DNA of 64,000 nucleotides from Chrysemys picta bellii (Eukaryota; Chordata; Testudines; Emydidae): assembly GCF_011386835.1 (NCBI RefSeq), contig NC_088797.1:94436264-94500263 (forward strand). Reading direction: 5' to 3'. Shown here in pieces: positions 44,701-56,165 of this stretch. Each line of letters opens with the position of its first letter. Within the stretch, counting starts at the first letter, position 1. The notes beneath the pieces were generated by a model. It was given only the letters and a program-made list of their open reading frames with translations. It was not told the origin of the DNA and did no database searches. The translations under genes were made by a program, and so were the position numbers.

Positions 44701-47700
44701 GAACGGGAGACACAAATGATAGTCATGTTAAGGCTGTTCTCCTCTTGTTGTTAAATTCTGAGTATGTTCTTGGGACCCTCATATTATCTCAAACCTTCTT
44801 TCCACAACTTGTAACTGAAACAGCCTTATAAACAGGGAGGGAACACAGTATTAACAGTTTTTTTGTTTTCATTTTATTTAAAAAAAATTGGCGATGCAGA
44901 AGAGAAATCCAAGAGTCCTCCAAAATGTATACTATTGAAATTGTTGTTCTCCAGCATATTCTGAGGCAGACACGGAGAAAAGATGCCTATATAGTTAGCA
45001 AAGATTGTCCTTAATTTAATATCAGATACCTGTAGTTCCAGCTAATGGGCACAGATCTTAGCTTGTGTTTACCCTGCGATATCTTCAATTTTTTTTTCTG
45101 CATCAGCTCTGATTTTTTTTACAAACAAAAGATACATTGAGGTTGGAGATTAACATTTACCTTAATCAAATCCATCTCTGCCTGTTTATACTGGCTTGTT
45201 GTATGTTGTAACTTGTTTCTAAGAGTGCTGTAATTAATCTCTTTTGCTTTCTCAGCTTTTATTGCATTTTCAGCCATGCCTCAATTGGCTCAAAAAATCA
45301 AAATATTTTTTGCCTTGGCTCCTGCATACATGTTAAACAAAAGCAAAGCCCCTCTGACACAACTGATATTTCTTCCTACTGATTTATTAAGGGTATGTAG
45401 AATCCTCCATATTTCATTACTCTCATGAATAAATGTTGTTATATGAAAAAGTTGTAAATGGAAATTTAGGATCTGTGGCCTGTATGCACACTGGAGTGTT
45501 ATATGTACATTTCCCATGCAGCAGTGCAGAACATTATGTATAGAAATAAGTTTATCATGCATCATGCAACAATAGTGTGATAAATGTATTGAGACAAGGG
45601 TTAGGGGAAACTGGGGATTTTGTGTGTGTGTGTGTAAACTAAAAACTTTTTCACCAACTTATTCCACTTGATGTATGCATGTCTGAATTTTGATTTTTTC
45701 TGGAAATATCAAGCCTGAAAGCTTTTCACAGACAAACAGTCAAAAGCCTGAAAAGCCCCCACTTTGGACAAAGAGTCAGGCATGAGAAATGGCATGTTCT
45801 TTCAAGGACCATAAAGTTTGAGGAAAGAAGAAGGAGAGATTCCCCCAGAAATAGGAATGGAGAGCCAGCAATTCTTGAGCTTTTCTCAAACGTATACAGC
45901 ACTCTGCAAATATTTTTTCAGTAGTAGGTCTGTCTCATGACCCTCACTTTAAAGATTGGGAAATTTTGGCTCAGAGATCCTACTGCTCCTTAAACAGAAA
46001 GGTCTCATCTAGGCCAGGATTAAAAGGTGTGATGTTAGATCAAATTATCTAGATGAATTTAATTAATACCATCGAAAATTATAGCGCTCGTTGAAAAAAT
46101 TAAGTAACCTGGTTTCCCGTTAGAAAATGGTTTTCGTTGAAATCAAAATATTCTACAAGGAAAGATAATTTTTGGATGACTTTTCTGTCACAAAAATCAA
46201 AATGAAATGCTTCATTTCAGGTCCATAATCTCTTCCTCTATTGGAGCCACTCAGGTCCCTTCTGGCAGTTGTACCTCTGGGTCCTCCATGCCAGTGGCTC
46301 TCAACCCTTCTGGACTACTGTACCCCTTTCAGGAGTCTGATTTATCCTATGTATCCCCACGTTACACCTCACTTAAAAAACAGTTGCTTACAAAATCAGA
46401 CATAAAAATACAAAAGTGTCACAGTATGCTATTACTGAAAAAATGCTTACTTTCTTATTTTTATCATATAATTATAAAATAAATCAATTGGACTATAAAT
46501 ATTGTTCTTACATTTCAGTGTATAATATATAGACCAGTATAAACAAGTCATTGTCTGCTTGACATTTTAGTTTGTACTGACTTGGCATGTGCTTGTTATG
46601 TAGCCTGCTGTAAAACTAGGTAAATATCTAGATGAGTTGATATACCCTCTGGAAGACCTCTGAGTATCCCAAAGGGAACGCGTACCCCTGGTTGGGAACT
46701 ACTGCTCCATGCCCTTATCATCATCTATGAGCCATGTTTATGGACCAGATGATGCCATGTGGCCTTTTCTCTGTGGCCAAGCCACCGTGGTGCCTCATGG
46801 GATTCCATTGGCTTCTATGGAATCATGAGTTCACCCATGGTCTCTCCAAGGGGTGCATGTATTTTGTGAAGGAAAAGTAGGAGAAAATGGAGAGATTGTC
46901 ACAGCTCGGCCAAGAATGGTGATCCCTCTCCTTAGGTGAACAAAAGAGGACAGGCTGTGACATTTTACTAGTACTGAAGTGCATCTGTCATTCACTAATT
47001 TTATATGGAAGAATTCTTGGCTTGGGTAAAGCTGTTCCTACAAATTTAACTCTTTACCTCAGTCTTTCTGAGAGAGAACAATAGTAAACAATGCATTTAA
47101 GAGTCATGGTGAACAACATCTTTATATTTTCTCAGATTGTATTTGGCAAGAAAGAATTCTGTCTGTTAAGCGCGAGACTGAAATCACTTACTGCCAAGGT
47201 GTGCGGAACTGCACTAGTAGACCGACTTTGCATCCAAACCCTCTTTTTTATTTTAGGTGGATTTAATGAGAAAAACTTAAATGTGGTACGTATAGTAACA
47301 ATCCTAGTTAATTAATCTGCATAAAACAGCTTCTGAGTTCCACAGTGTTTGTGCAACATGCCATCATCATATACAACAATGTATATATTAGTGCCCCAAA
47401 TCCTCAGTGGGGATTGCGGTCCCACAGTGCTGGGTGCTATAGAAACGTAGAATATCTAACCTGCAATAAGAGAACTAGGTCTTTAGACTGTTGCAGAGTT
47501 TGGGAAGGCTTTTGTGTGTGTCATAAGTATCTAGAATTAACGGTGGCCTTTACATTTGGTTCATCTGTTCCTCGTCTTTGCTGCTGAAGCGCTTCTTTCT
47601 TTTTTTACTCCATCTCAGAAAAAAATTGCGTTTTTTTTCTTTCTGCAAATGTCAGTGCTCATCCCTTTCCTATTGCTATGTCAATGAGAAGAATTTTGAA

Positions 47701-50700
47701 TACAATGGATTTCCAAAATAATTTGGGTGACTCGGATCAGTAGTAGTGCTGGTTTACATTCACATGGGTTTGTGTGCAAGTTTTGCTTTTCTAATTATGA
47801 CTCTTACTTATTATGATAGTTTCTAGCATCAGTCAAGATCAGGCCCCATTGTTCTAGGCACTATACAGACACAGTATAGTAGACAGTCTTGCCTGGAAGA
47901 CCTCACAATCTAAATAGACAAGAAACACACAGTAGGGTAAGAAAAGGGATAGAACACATAAGCAGAGAGAACAATGTGCTAGTATCAATTGTCATGTTAG
48001 TTCAGGGATTTTTTAAACATGATTTCTGTTAGGAAAGCATTAGCTAAATGGAAAGAAAAGCAAGGTGGAGCAATCAGGGGGACAGAACAGGTGAGAAGCG
48101 GGAATGGAGGAAGGTGGGAGGGACAGTGATTCTAAAATGCAGAGACTGATGCAGGGAATGGAATGGGATTAGATTAAACAATCAGATTAAACAATTAAAT
48201 TATCAGTCAGTCGGTCCCTGCTTAAACTGCTTCTTCAGTTGCTCTGCTGGCTCCAGTCTCGCTGGACCTCCCTGAAGTTTCTTTCTTCAAGCCCAAATTG
48301 AATGTGAAAGGAATGGTAATAGGAATGGGGTAAGTGGAGGGGATTCTCATCTGCACAGTTTTGGGTATTGGGTGGGCTTCATTTTACCCTCTTTTCTGCC
48401 TAATACAGCAATCCTTGCTTAAACTGTTTCTGCAACTGCTCCTGCTAGCATCTGTCTCTGGCTGGTTTCTCCCTTCACATGGCTATGGGGAGGATCTTTG
48501 AGTGTAAGACTAGAATGAATCAAAACACTGAATGTAAGTGTCAAAGGGTAGATACAAAGCATTGTGAGGTATTGGGTCAAGGCAGACAATGAAAGGGGTA
48601 GCTATGGCTCAATCAGTGAGAGTCACCAGGGTATCCCCTGTCTTTAAGATATTGGGACCCAGCGGACAGAGTCCTTAGAGCCACTCTTGCTCTCAGGGCA
48701 GCGCAGCCAAGCAGCCAGAATCCTTGGAGCTTCCCTTGGGCAGTCGTGTCCACCCTACAGGTGGTGCCCTCACCCAGCAGCAGCTGCAGGGTGGGGTAGG
48801 AGGACCCGGGCCCACCCTACGCCACCAGGTCCTGATCCAGAGCCTGTGAAACCAGTAGTCCTGGATTCAGACTTGGTTTCCTATTTCAATCTTCACATTT
48901 CTTGGTTCATTTCCAACTCTTGATTCCTGCTCCATCTGTTCCATTGGGGATAGTGACCTCCCATCTCTCTTGTCCTTTGTGGTTGAGGGGAGTTCCAGCT
49001 TGGATTCCACGTCTTCGGACTCAACAGTCTGGAGCTCCAGCAGCTCTCTGGCAGGAGCTGGCAGCGTATGTCTGCTTTCCTCCTCAGTCACCCAGACTGA
49101 GCTGGGCTGCTCCATTTTATGTCCTACTTCCAGTTAGAGCATGTCTAACGGGGGTAAGGAGGCTTGGCCTCTTCAGCCCACAGGATGTGGTCAATCCTAG
49201 CTGAGCCAGTCTAGGGTAGATACACCTCATCACAGTAAGTAGCAGTCAAAACACCCATTTCTCTCTCTTTGAGTGGAAGCTATGCAGTGTGACCGAGTGT
49301 CATGTGATTTTCTTCAGCTACCATAAATCTCTGGTTCACTCAGAGCATGACTTAAATATGCTCCAAACCAATTGAACTCATGAAATTTTGCTGTGTAATG
49401 ACGTATCCACTACAAAATGTGGGCTTAGCTCCCACTACACTTGCCTTTTGTAGAGTTACAGTCATGCAGTTGGTTAAAACCTATTTTAATGCCTGGAAAT
49501 TACAACTTTTCGGACTTGAAGTAAGCCCCAACTGTTCTCTCAGGCTTTTCCTAGGGGCAGGGGATGGGAAAGGGGCTGTGTTTGGAGTGGGTACAGTTTT
49601 TAGGCTTCCACATTTTCCCCTGGGTTTCTTGTAAAGTTTATTTGATTTACTGTGAAAAAAATTCTATTTTAAATTGTGTCCTGTGCCTAGATCTTGAATA
49701 GGTGTAACTAAGTTGAATGTTAAGTGAAAGAAGAATTTTGTCTGTGATAACTTCACTTAGAAAATGAATATTGTGTAACAATATTTTTTTCTTGCAGAGC
49801 CGGGCAGATGTGTATTTAGCAAGTTTTCCAGATTATACATCTGTAAAAAATATAATCCACTGGGGCCAGGTAGGATTTCTGATATTTATTGCACTGTTTA
49901 ACCATGTCTTCTTTAAAAATAAATATACTGCGCTAATGGATGGTGTTTAAAAATTCTTCCTTTCACACTTCATTATGTATTATGTATCACACTTATTCAG
50001 TTAAAAATTTGTATAGGAGAAAATCAGCTATTTATCAATGAAATAATCATCTCTCTTTGGTAGCAGAGAGTGTGGTTTTGTATTACATTTAACAGGGTCA
50101 TTCAGAATCTGCTCACTGTTTAGGTATTATCTGTTTGTTTTATTTTAGTTTAGTTTAGAAATTTTTCAGTAAAGAGAAGAATTCTGATGATCCAAAATAA
50201 GGAAAGAATTATCCATACAAGCAGAGAGGAAAAATATTTCTAGTATAATAAATATCCTCCTTCTGCTATATGTCCTCAATGAAGGAGAAGGGAAGACGGA
50301 GAAAAATTAACTAAGTTATACAAACATTTCTCAAAACCTCAGTGAGCTGAGCAGACAATTTTTTCTTAGTATATGCATGGCCTCAGTGACTCAGAACTGG
50401 ATCCTGAGGTGAATAGAAGTTGCAAGTACTCAATTCCTCTCTGGATCAATGTTTTAATACACTCAAAGATGCTAATATGATTGATTTTGTGGTTAACAAT
50501 GCTGGACGGATAGTTAAATGTGAGAGACAGGAAAGCTGGGTTCTCCACAGAATTCCTGTCTAATTTAGGCAAATCACATACAATCTGATCTTGCAAGGCA
50601 TTTCTGCAGGGGAAGTTGTGGAGTGAGCACTGCAACATATTGGGTCTTTAAGATACTGTATTACATGATATACTTTCCAGGTTTTCATTTTCCCCACAAA

Positions 50701-53700
50701 GATACATATTATACCCAATGGGAGTTTCTATAAATGTCTTCGGAGAACAAGCTTTAGTCCTCCATATTATTTTTACGAAGGAATTCCTGATCTATGTTGA
50801 CATCATCCAGATGTTGCTGAAATTTATTTGAAGAGGATGAAAGGTGAATAATTTGTGGGGAAAGATTTTCTTCAATTCAGTGCACATACTCTTGAAAAGT
50901 GTGGCAAAAGAAATGCCCTCGTCTGGTAGATAATCACATACTCCCATGCCAGTAACTCCAGCTGACTGATTTTTTCCCCTTCAAGTACTGGCAGGTCCAT
51001 TACCTCCAGATGCAATTGCTGTTCCTGGGGCAATAGAGTTCATAATTTGCAGGACACCCCATGGAATTTACCTAAGGGACTGGAGGCCTAGTTAGTTACA
51101 GGTGAAATCTTTACAACTGAGGCAAGACCACATTGAGTGAGTTCTTCAAAGAAGCTCACAAAAAGGTCCCACCCAGTCCAGCAAAGCATTAAGAATATGT
51201 GTAGTCCCATTAATTTCAAAGGGATTATTCATGTACTTAAAGACTAGTACTGGTTTATGTGCTTTTTTACTGGATTGGGGCTCCAAACTATACTTCAGCA
51301 AAGTGTAAGAGGGGATTTGTCCCACTGTAGTATGGGAATTTCTCTATATACACAGTACCCGAGCTGCAATGAGTCCCTGCCCCTATTCATTTCTCCCTGA
51401 TACCTGATATTTTTAAAAAATACATTTGTGTATTATTGAGTCTTGAATATATAATTTTAAATGAAAATATTCTTTAAGAGTAAATAGAGAGAATGATTTT
51501 AAAGAATGTTATGAAATCAGCTTATCTTTTATATTGCACAGCTATGTATTCTTGTTTATAGAAACTCTGTTGAACTTTGCATCTTAGTGTTATTCTTTAG
51601 TTTGGGCATTTTATGACACTTTAAAGCAGAAAAACAAATTAAGATCATTCAGTTGTGTTTTGTATTTTACACCCTTGTATTTTCTTTTTAGTTATCTAAA
51701 TCTGGAGAATTTAAATATTTTGATTATGGCTGTAAGAACAAAGATAAATATAATCAGGTAGGGAAAAGTGATTTATGTTTTTTATTTTGGAAGTTAAGAA
51801 TACGTACCTGCAGGGATCAAGATGGCACAGTGGTTTGTGCATTAGCTTTTTCATCTCTGGTGACCTGGGTGCCAATCTGATTATGGTCAGAGCTGTCATA
51901 CTGAACATCCTAAATGACCTCTTTTTTGGAACGGGTGGTATAGGTTGCACAACTGAGAGGCTATTTGTGACTTAATCTTAAACAAAACACAAGAGCTGAT
52001 TCAAGAAACAACGGTGTGTGAGCCAATAAGAAATAGTGACCACAATAGAATTAAGTTTAACACCCTGGGGAAAAGAATTTTAACAAAACCAAGCCCTGCG
52101 ATACTAAGCTTTAGAAATAAGGATTTCAAAAACTGAGGAAGCTTGTGCCTCAGAGTCTAGAGTCGGAGTCAGAAGTAAGGAAGAAAATCCTTAGTGTACC
52201 TGGAGGTTATTTAGGCATCCTGTAATAGAGTCAGGGAGAGGGGGGGTCTGAATATGCCTACGCAGAAAAGGGAGCCTGAAGGCACAGAAGGAAAGGTGGC
52301 CTTGCATTAAAGCATAGGAGTGGCCATCAGGAGATCTGGCTTCAACTCCCAGCTCTGTCACAGACTTTCTATGTGATCATGAACAAGTCACTTAATCTGC
52401 TTCTGCCTCAGTTTCCTTTTTTTCCTGTGGGGATCATGACAATCCCTCTTTTCCTTCCCTTTGTATAATTATTTAAGTTAGGTCTGTTCAGATTGAAGTC
52501 AGTGGGAGATGTTGGGCGCTGGACACTTTCCAAAATCAGGCTACTTACATAGAAGCCTAAATCAGGATTTTCAAGCAAAACTTTGGCTCCTGGTTTTGAA
52601 AATCTTGGTGCAAAGTCTCAGTAGGTTTAAAGATCAGACATCAACATCCCAGTTATCTCAGAGAAAATTAAAACAAAAAACTAGATGGGACATCAACTTT
52701 CTCCCTTAAGGGCACAGGCCAAACTCTCAGTGGTGGGGTTAGGACAAAACTTCTAGTGTGAGCATGTTTTTCATAGTTATCCAAGGTATGGCTCCTTGCA
52801 CCTTCTTTACAACCATTCTTCTTTTGGCATATGCCTTCTGATGGCCCAAATAATGAATTAGATGTTGAGTAAGTGATGTAGCCTCTCTCACAGAGCATTG
52901 TCTGGAGACATCAAACTCATTTATCCACCATCATGATGATAAAGTGGGCAGCCCATAAGCAGATGGCACACTGTTTGTTCTTGAACTCACAGGGACAGGA
53001 TGGGGAGCTCCACAATCGCCAACAGTAAAAGTTTAAGATAAACCACCCATGACCACTAGATATCCTGTTGTTACCAAGAAGGATCTCTAGGCTCAGATAT
53101 TCTGAGGGTCATGCGAGAGCTGATCCAGAGAGACTAGGGGATGCTAATCTGAGGAGTTTATCTCCCAAGAAATGTGCCTTCAATTCAAAATATACTCCCA
53201 AGCCACCTGTTGCCACCATTGCTTAGAAAGGTTATGTCTGATGTACTGTCGGGGCCCTACCTGATAATGGGGTAACTGTGGGTTGATTAAAAGCAATAGA
53301 TTTGGGGTAAAGATTATCTTTTTTTTCCTGTGTATGCCTGCACAAACCACTCTTGGGCCATGACTAGGGCTCCTAGATACCATGGTGATACAAATGACTA
53401 ATAATAATAATTAATAATTAAAGACCACTGGTCTGGACTGCTATGGCAACTCCTATGTTAATGCAAGGCTAACACATATTTGGATTAAAAATCATTGAGG
53501 CTGCAGACTTTCATTTGTCCGATTTATTTTTATTTGCCTCCTCCCTCCCACAGACCACCCCTCCATTTTATAAGGTAGAAGATATGACCGTGCCAACAGC
53601 ATTATGGAATGGTGGACGTGACTTGGTTACAAGCCCACAGGCGACTGCAGTCTTACTCCCTCGACTTACAAATCTAGTTTTCTATAAGTATTTTCCTGAT

Positions 53701-53787
53701 TGGACCCATGTTGATTTCATCTGGGGTCTTGATGCAACCCAGCGTATGTATGATGAAATCCTTGAATTGATGGAGAAGCATCCATAA
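38634..53787 (+). CDS. LIPM: acid lipase gene C, complete, LIPM-like
   Basis: Coding exons: 38634-38732, 40994-41111, 42515-42713, 44291-44400, 45256-45392, 47136-47285, 49798-49869, 51692-51757, 53554-53787. All junctions are GT..AG and phases match gene B. The total is 1182 nt, 394 codons, no internal stop. Visible features: signal peptide (about residues 1-15), PEAFMNISE start of the mature part, HGLL loop, [10 protein letters not shown], nucleophile elbow GYSQG (Ser170), Asp340 in NGGRDL, His369 in WTHVDF, and sequons NIS and NLS. PEAFMNISE, LSIDQ, GYSQG, FGKKEF and LGGFN are LIPM-like, so it is probably a reptilian LIPM or LIPM-like paralogue; a one-to-one orthologue is not proven. Predicted secreted or lysosomal lipid hydrolase. 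Exon 1 (non-coding) was not found. Confidence 0.9.
38733..40993. other. gene C intron 2
   Basis: No named repeat or extra exon recognised in 2.3 kb. Its first part (to about 38760) matches gene D. Confidence 0.5.
40994..41111 (+). CDS. LIPM: gene C exon 3
   Basis: 118 nt: [20 protein letters not shown] onward to IPHGKGN, phase 1 end. Absent from gene D. Confidence 0.9.
42228..42370 (+). mobile_element. MIR-type SINE in gene C intron 3
   Basis: Degenerate MIR wording in the sense direction (AAGCATAGCATTGGGAATC, then the GTTACTT..CTCAGT.C block). Confidence 0.45.
42515..42713 (+). CDS. LIPM: gene C exon 4
   Basis: 199 nt, phase 1 to 2: [13 protein letters not shown] (oxyanion loop), [42 protein letters not shown]. 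Absent from gene D. Confidence 0.92.
42986..43145 (-). mobile_element. MIR-type SINE in gene C intron 4
   Basis: On the minus strand it reads as a MIR body (GGTAGCATGGTATTGCAGA onward to the TGACATTAAGCAAG block). A paralogous copy sits at 61401-61540 in gene D. Confidence 0.6.
44291..44400 (+). CDS. LIPM: gene C exon 5: nucleophile elbow
   Basis: 110 nt: [20 protein letters not shown], then [13 protein letters not shown]. Ser170 is the predicted nucleophile. Gene D exon 5 is its damaged copy. Confidence 0.92.
45256..45392 (+). CDS. LIPM: gene C exon 6
   Basis: 137 nt: [20 protein letters not shown], then [12 protein letters not shown], ending LLR before GTATGT. Confidence 0.88.
46292..46704. 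mobile_element. hAT-type element in gene C intron 6, 413 bp
   Basis: Termini CAGTGGCTCTCAACCCTTC and, inverted at the right, CAGTAGTTCCCAACCAGGG. Perfect 8-bp duplication CTCCATGC (46284-46291, 46705-46712). Same broad terminal type as the element at 6938. Confidence 0.85.
47136..47285 (+). CDS. LIPM: gene C exon 7 (lid/cap region)
   Basis: 50 codons, [18 protein letters not shown] onward to [13 protein letters not shown], one codon longer than gene B exon 7. The FGKKEF and LGGFN blocks are LIPM-like. Confidence 0.85.
47820..47985. repeat. dispersed repeat (second copy)
   Basis: Shares AGATCAGGCCCCATTGTTCT-type wording with 21425-21620, in the same orientation; old dispersed repeat. Confidence 0.45.
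48660..49240. mobile_element. LTR-like insertion in gene C intron 7 (tentative)
   Basis: A GC-richer block ending in a CATCACAGTAA-type edge, with composition unlike the intron around it. I did not find a secure target duplication. Confidence 0.3.
49798..49869 (+). CDS. LIPM: gene C exon 8
   Basis: 24 codons, [20 protein letters not shown] then HWGQ. The family PAGTSVQN block is changed to PDYTSVKN. Confidence 0.88.
51692..51757 (+). CDS. LIPM: gene C exon 9
   Basis: 22 codons, [17 protein letters not shown] to YNQ, one codon shorter than in A and B. The usual AYDWG is YFDYG here. Confidence 0.85.
52295..52460 (+). mobile_element. MIR-type SINE in gene C intron 9
   Basis: Sense-strand MIR wording: AGCTCTGTCACAGACTTTC, then ACAAGTCACTTAATC and CCTCAGTTTCC. 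Confidence 0.6.
53554..53787 (+). CDS. LIPM: gene C terminal coding exon
   Basis: Starts [18 protein letters not shown] and ends LMEKHP then TAA. Contains Asp340 (NGGRDL) and His369 ([11 protein letters not shown]). Confidence 0.92.
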   Translation, partial: TTPPFYKVEDMTVPTALWNGGRDLVTSPQATAVLLPRLTNLVFYKYFPDWTHVDFIWGLDATQRMYDEILELMEKHP

Positions 53788-53872
53788 AACCACAGAGCAC
53801 TTAAGGATTTGGTCTACTTATGAAAAATGTTTGAGTCTCGTATGTGGACATGCGTGCTACTGCACTCATCTA

Positions 53873-53878
53873 AATAAA
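53873..53878 (+). promoter_or_regulatory. AATAAA polyadenylation signal of gene C
   Basis: Canonical hexamer 86 bp after the stop; a second AATAAA lies at 54017-54022. Confidence 0.65.
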
Positions 53879-53879
53879 A

Positions 53880-54283
53880 ATGGCCTCATGTGACTGGTTT
53901 GGTTTTATGCCTTTTTTGTCTCTGCACCAATTTTTCCATCCTACTGGTGAGTTTCAGTGGGTAGGCCACCATCTCAGCAAGCTGAGCTACATTTCTTAGA
54001 TGGAACAAATTCGCTCAATAAACAATTCTGGAGTGGTCATTATAGTACATATGTGTTATGGTAGCACCAAAAGGCCCCAGTTGATATTGTGCTGGCTACT
54101 CCACAAATAGAGGTAATCCCTGCCTGGAATGGATTAGAAGATAAAGAATCCTGTTCTGCAACTAGTGTTGATTAATCATTCTGTTACAAATGTTTTCTTT
54201 CTTTGTTTGGCATTTTTTATTGAATAATTGCTCCCACCCTCGTTATTTGACCAGCTTTTCCTGTACTACTGGGTGAAATCCTG
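53880..54283. other. 3' flank of gene C
   Basis: Holds the second AATAAA and no recognised repeat or gene; ends at the start of duplication unit 2. Confidence 0.5.
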
Positions 54284-54854
54284 GCCCTACTGAAGGCAAT
54301 GGGAGTTGTGCTATGGAGCTTTATGGGGCTGGGATTTCATCCTCTTTGTTTCCAATGCATAATCCATAAATCTCTGCTTGCTTCTAATCCCTTCGTTTCA
54401 GCACTTTGGCCTCCAGTCAAAGTTCTCACTTCTTAAACTGCAAGAACAAACAGGATTTATTAGAAAATTAGCTCTCATCAATGCAGCCTTATACAAGCCC
54501 CAGTGCTGCTGAGTGTCTCTGAAGCACACTGAACTCTCCTCGGACCACACCCTGTTACCAGCTGTGTCCCCCTTGATCTCTTCTAACCCTTAAAGGGACA
54601 GGAGACAGGAAACTGTAACCCTGGCCTTCCATTATGGCTGCATCATTAGCAGTTATTTACAGAGTGAGTTATCAGTTAGTTTCACTCGGAACATTTAATT
54701 AAGGAAAAGAGCTGTTTTCAACCCGAATCTACATAATTCTGAGAGGGGAGAGAGCTGTTTCCACAGATCTTTTATTTGGAGTGCATAGTGGATGTTCAGT
54801 TCTTCTCGGGCATTTTGGAGTCAGGTACTGAGAGAAAATTGGTCTCTGTGTGTG

Positions 54855-55527
54855 TGATATAGCATGGCCACAAGGCAGCAGGAGAGTGATAGATGAGAGA
54901 TATGTAAGCCCCAGGGTGATGAGAGCCTTATTCCCTGTAGAGGGAAGAGAGGCTGCTACATATTAATTAGAGCACCAGAAGCCAATTAAGCCAATTAGAG
55001 CACCTGAAGCCAGTCAACTGATCAACCCCCCCTGCTTCAATCAGACAGTTGAAGGAGTTGAAGCAGAATAGTTTGGTGTTGGAGCAGAGAGTAGTTTGGA
55101 GGAGAGCAGTTTGGAGGGAAACAGAAGACACTTTGGAAAAGTGCTGTGGCAGGTCAGAAGACCAAGACCCTAGGTAAAGGGAAACCCAGCTTGTACAGAG
55201 CAGAGGGACTCCACAGGTACAAGGGATTGGGAGAAACCTTGCCCAAGCAGAGAGAGGGCAGGAAGCCCCCGAAGCTAAAGGGCCAGAGAGGGAAGTAGCC
55301 CAGGAGAAGGAATCGCTAGTTCAAGTGGTTCACCGCTATCCCTAGGGCCCCTGGGCTGGGACCCGGAGTAGAGGGCGGGCCCGGGTCCCTCCCTCTCCAC
55401 TCCCCTTCTCTGGCATATTAGTGGGACAGTTAATACCCCAGATCAGGGGCGAGAAACGGTGCCCTGAACACCCCCACAAGAAGAGAAAGCGTGGGATCCA
55501 TTATAGTAGTGCAGGCAATTTGCCACA
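54855..55527. mobile_element. solo LTR candidate, 673 bp
   Basis: TG..CA edges (TGATATAGC at the left, TTTGCCACA at the right) and a perfect 5-bp duplication GTGTG (54850-54854, 55528-55532). Unit 1 has the empty site at about 23725. Part of it resembles the block at 60905-60960, so both may belong to one LTR family. Non-coding. Confidence 0.7.
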
Positions 55528-55614
55528 GTGTGTCACTTAGACATTGAATGGAACTGGTCTCATCAGTCGTTCCCAGTTTCAGGCCCCACTCTCATTGAAT
55601 AAGAATCAATGATG

Positions 55615-56165
55615 TAATGCAATTGCAAAAAAAACTAATATCATTCAGGGGTGCACTAACAGGAGTGTCATATGTAAAACATGGGGGTAATTGTCCCATT
55701 CTGCTCAGCCTCGATGAGGTCTCAACTGGAGTACTGAGCCAACACTTTAGAAAGATGTGGACAAATCGGAGAGAGTCTGGAGGAGAGCAGCAAAACATGA
55801 TGAAAGTTTTAGACAACCTGACCTCTGAAGAAAGTTTAACAAAACTGGGCATGTTTAGAGTTGGGAAAAGAAAGCTCAAGATGAACAACCTGATCACACA
55901 CTTCAGATATGTTAAGGGCTTTATAAAGAGGAGAGGATGGTGATCAATTGTTCTCCATGTCCACTGAAGGTAGGACAAGAAGTAATGGGCTTAATCTGCA
56001 GCAAGGGAGATTGAGTGTACATATATATATATATATATAAAATTAGGAAAAACCTTCTTACTATAAGGGTAGTTAAACTCTGGAATACGCTGCCAAAGGA
56101 AATTGTGGAATCCCATTCATTGGAGGTTTTTAAGAGCAGGTTGGACAAACACCTATCAGGGATGG
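55615..56165 (+). mobile_element. CR1 LINE 3' fragment (unit 2)
   Basis: Partner of 23855-24690, without the hAT interruption; contains a TA microsatellite at 56021-56039. Confidence 0.65.
56021..56039. repeat. AT dinucleotide microsatellite
   Basis: About nine AT units inside the CR1 fragment, not present in the unit 1 partner. Confidence 0.85.

Larger units (their letters stand above)
23066..45165. repeat. tandem duplication unit 1 (spacer plus gene C 5' part)
   Basis: Collinear blocks of this interval reappear at 54284-63556: the 23066 block, CR1 remains, 24700-25304, 30173-30304, 31310-32900, 34301-34440, 38018-38760 and 42850-45165. The offset of the starts is about 31.2 kb. Differences are mostly insertions in one copy. 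Unit 1 continues through the rest of gene C, but that part has no partner in the window. Confidence 0.8.

Noticed and set aside
48687..49204. Frames of 78-100 codons in gene C intron 7
   Set aside because: They sit in an LTR-like GC-rich block and show no domain.
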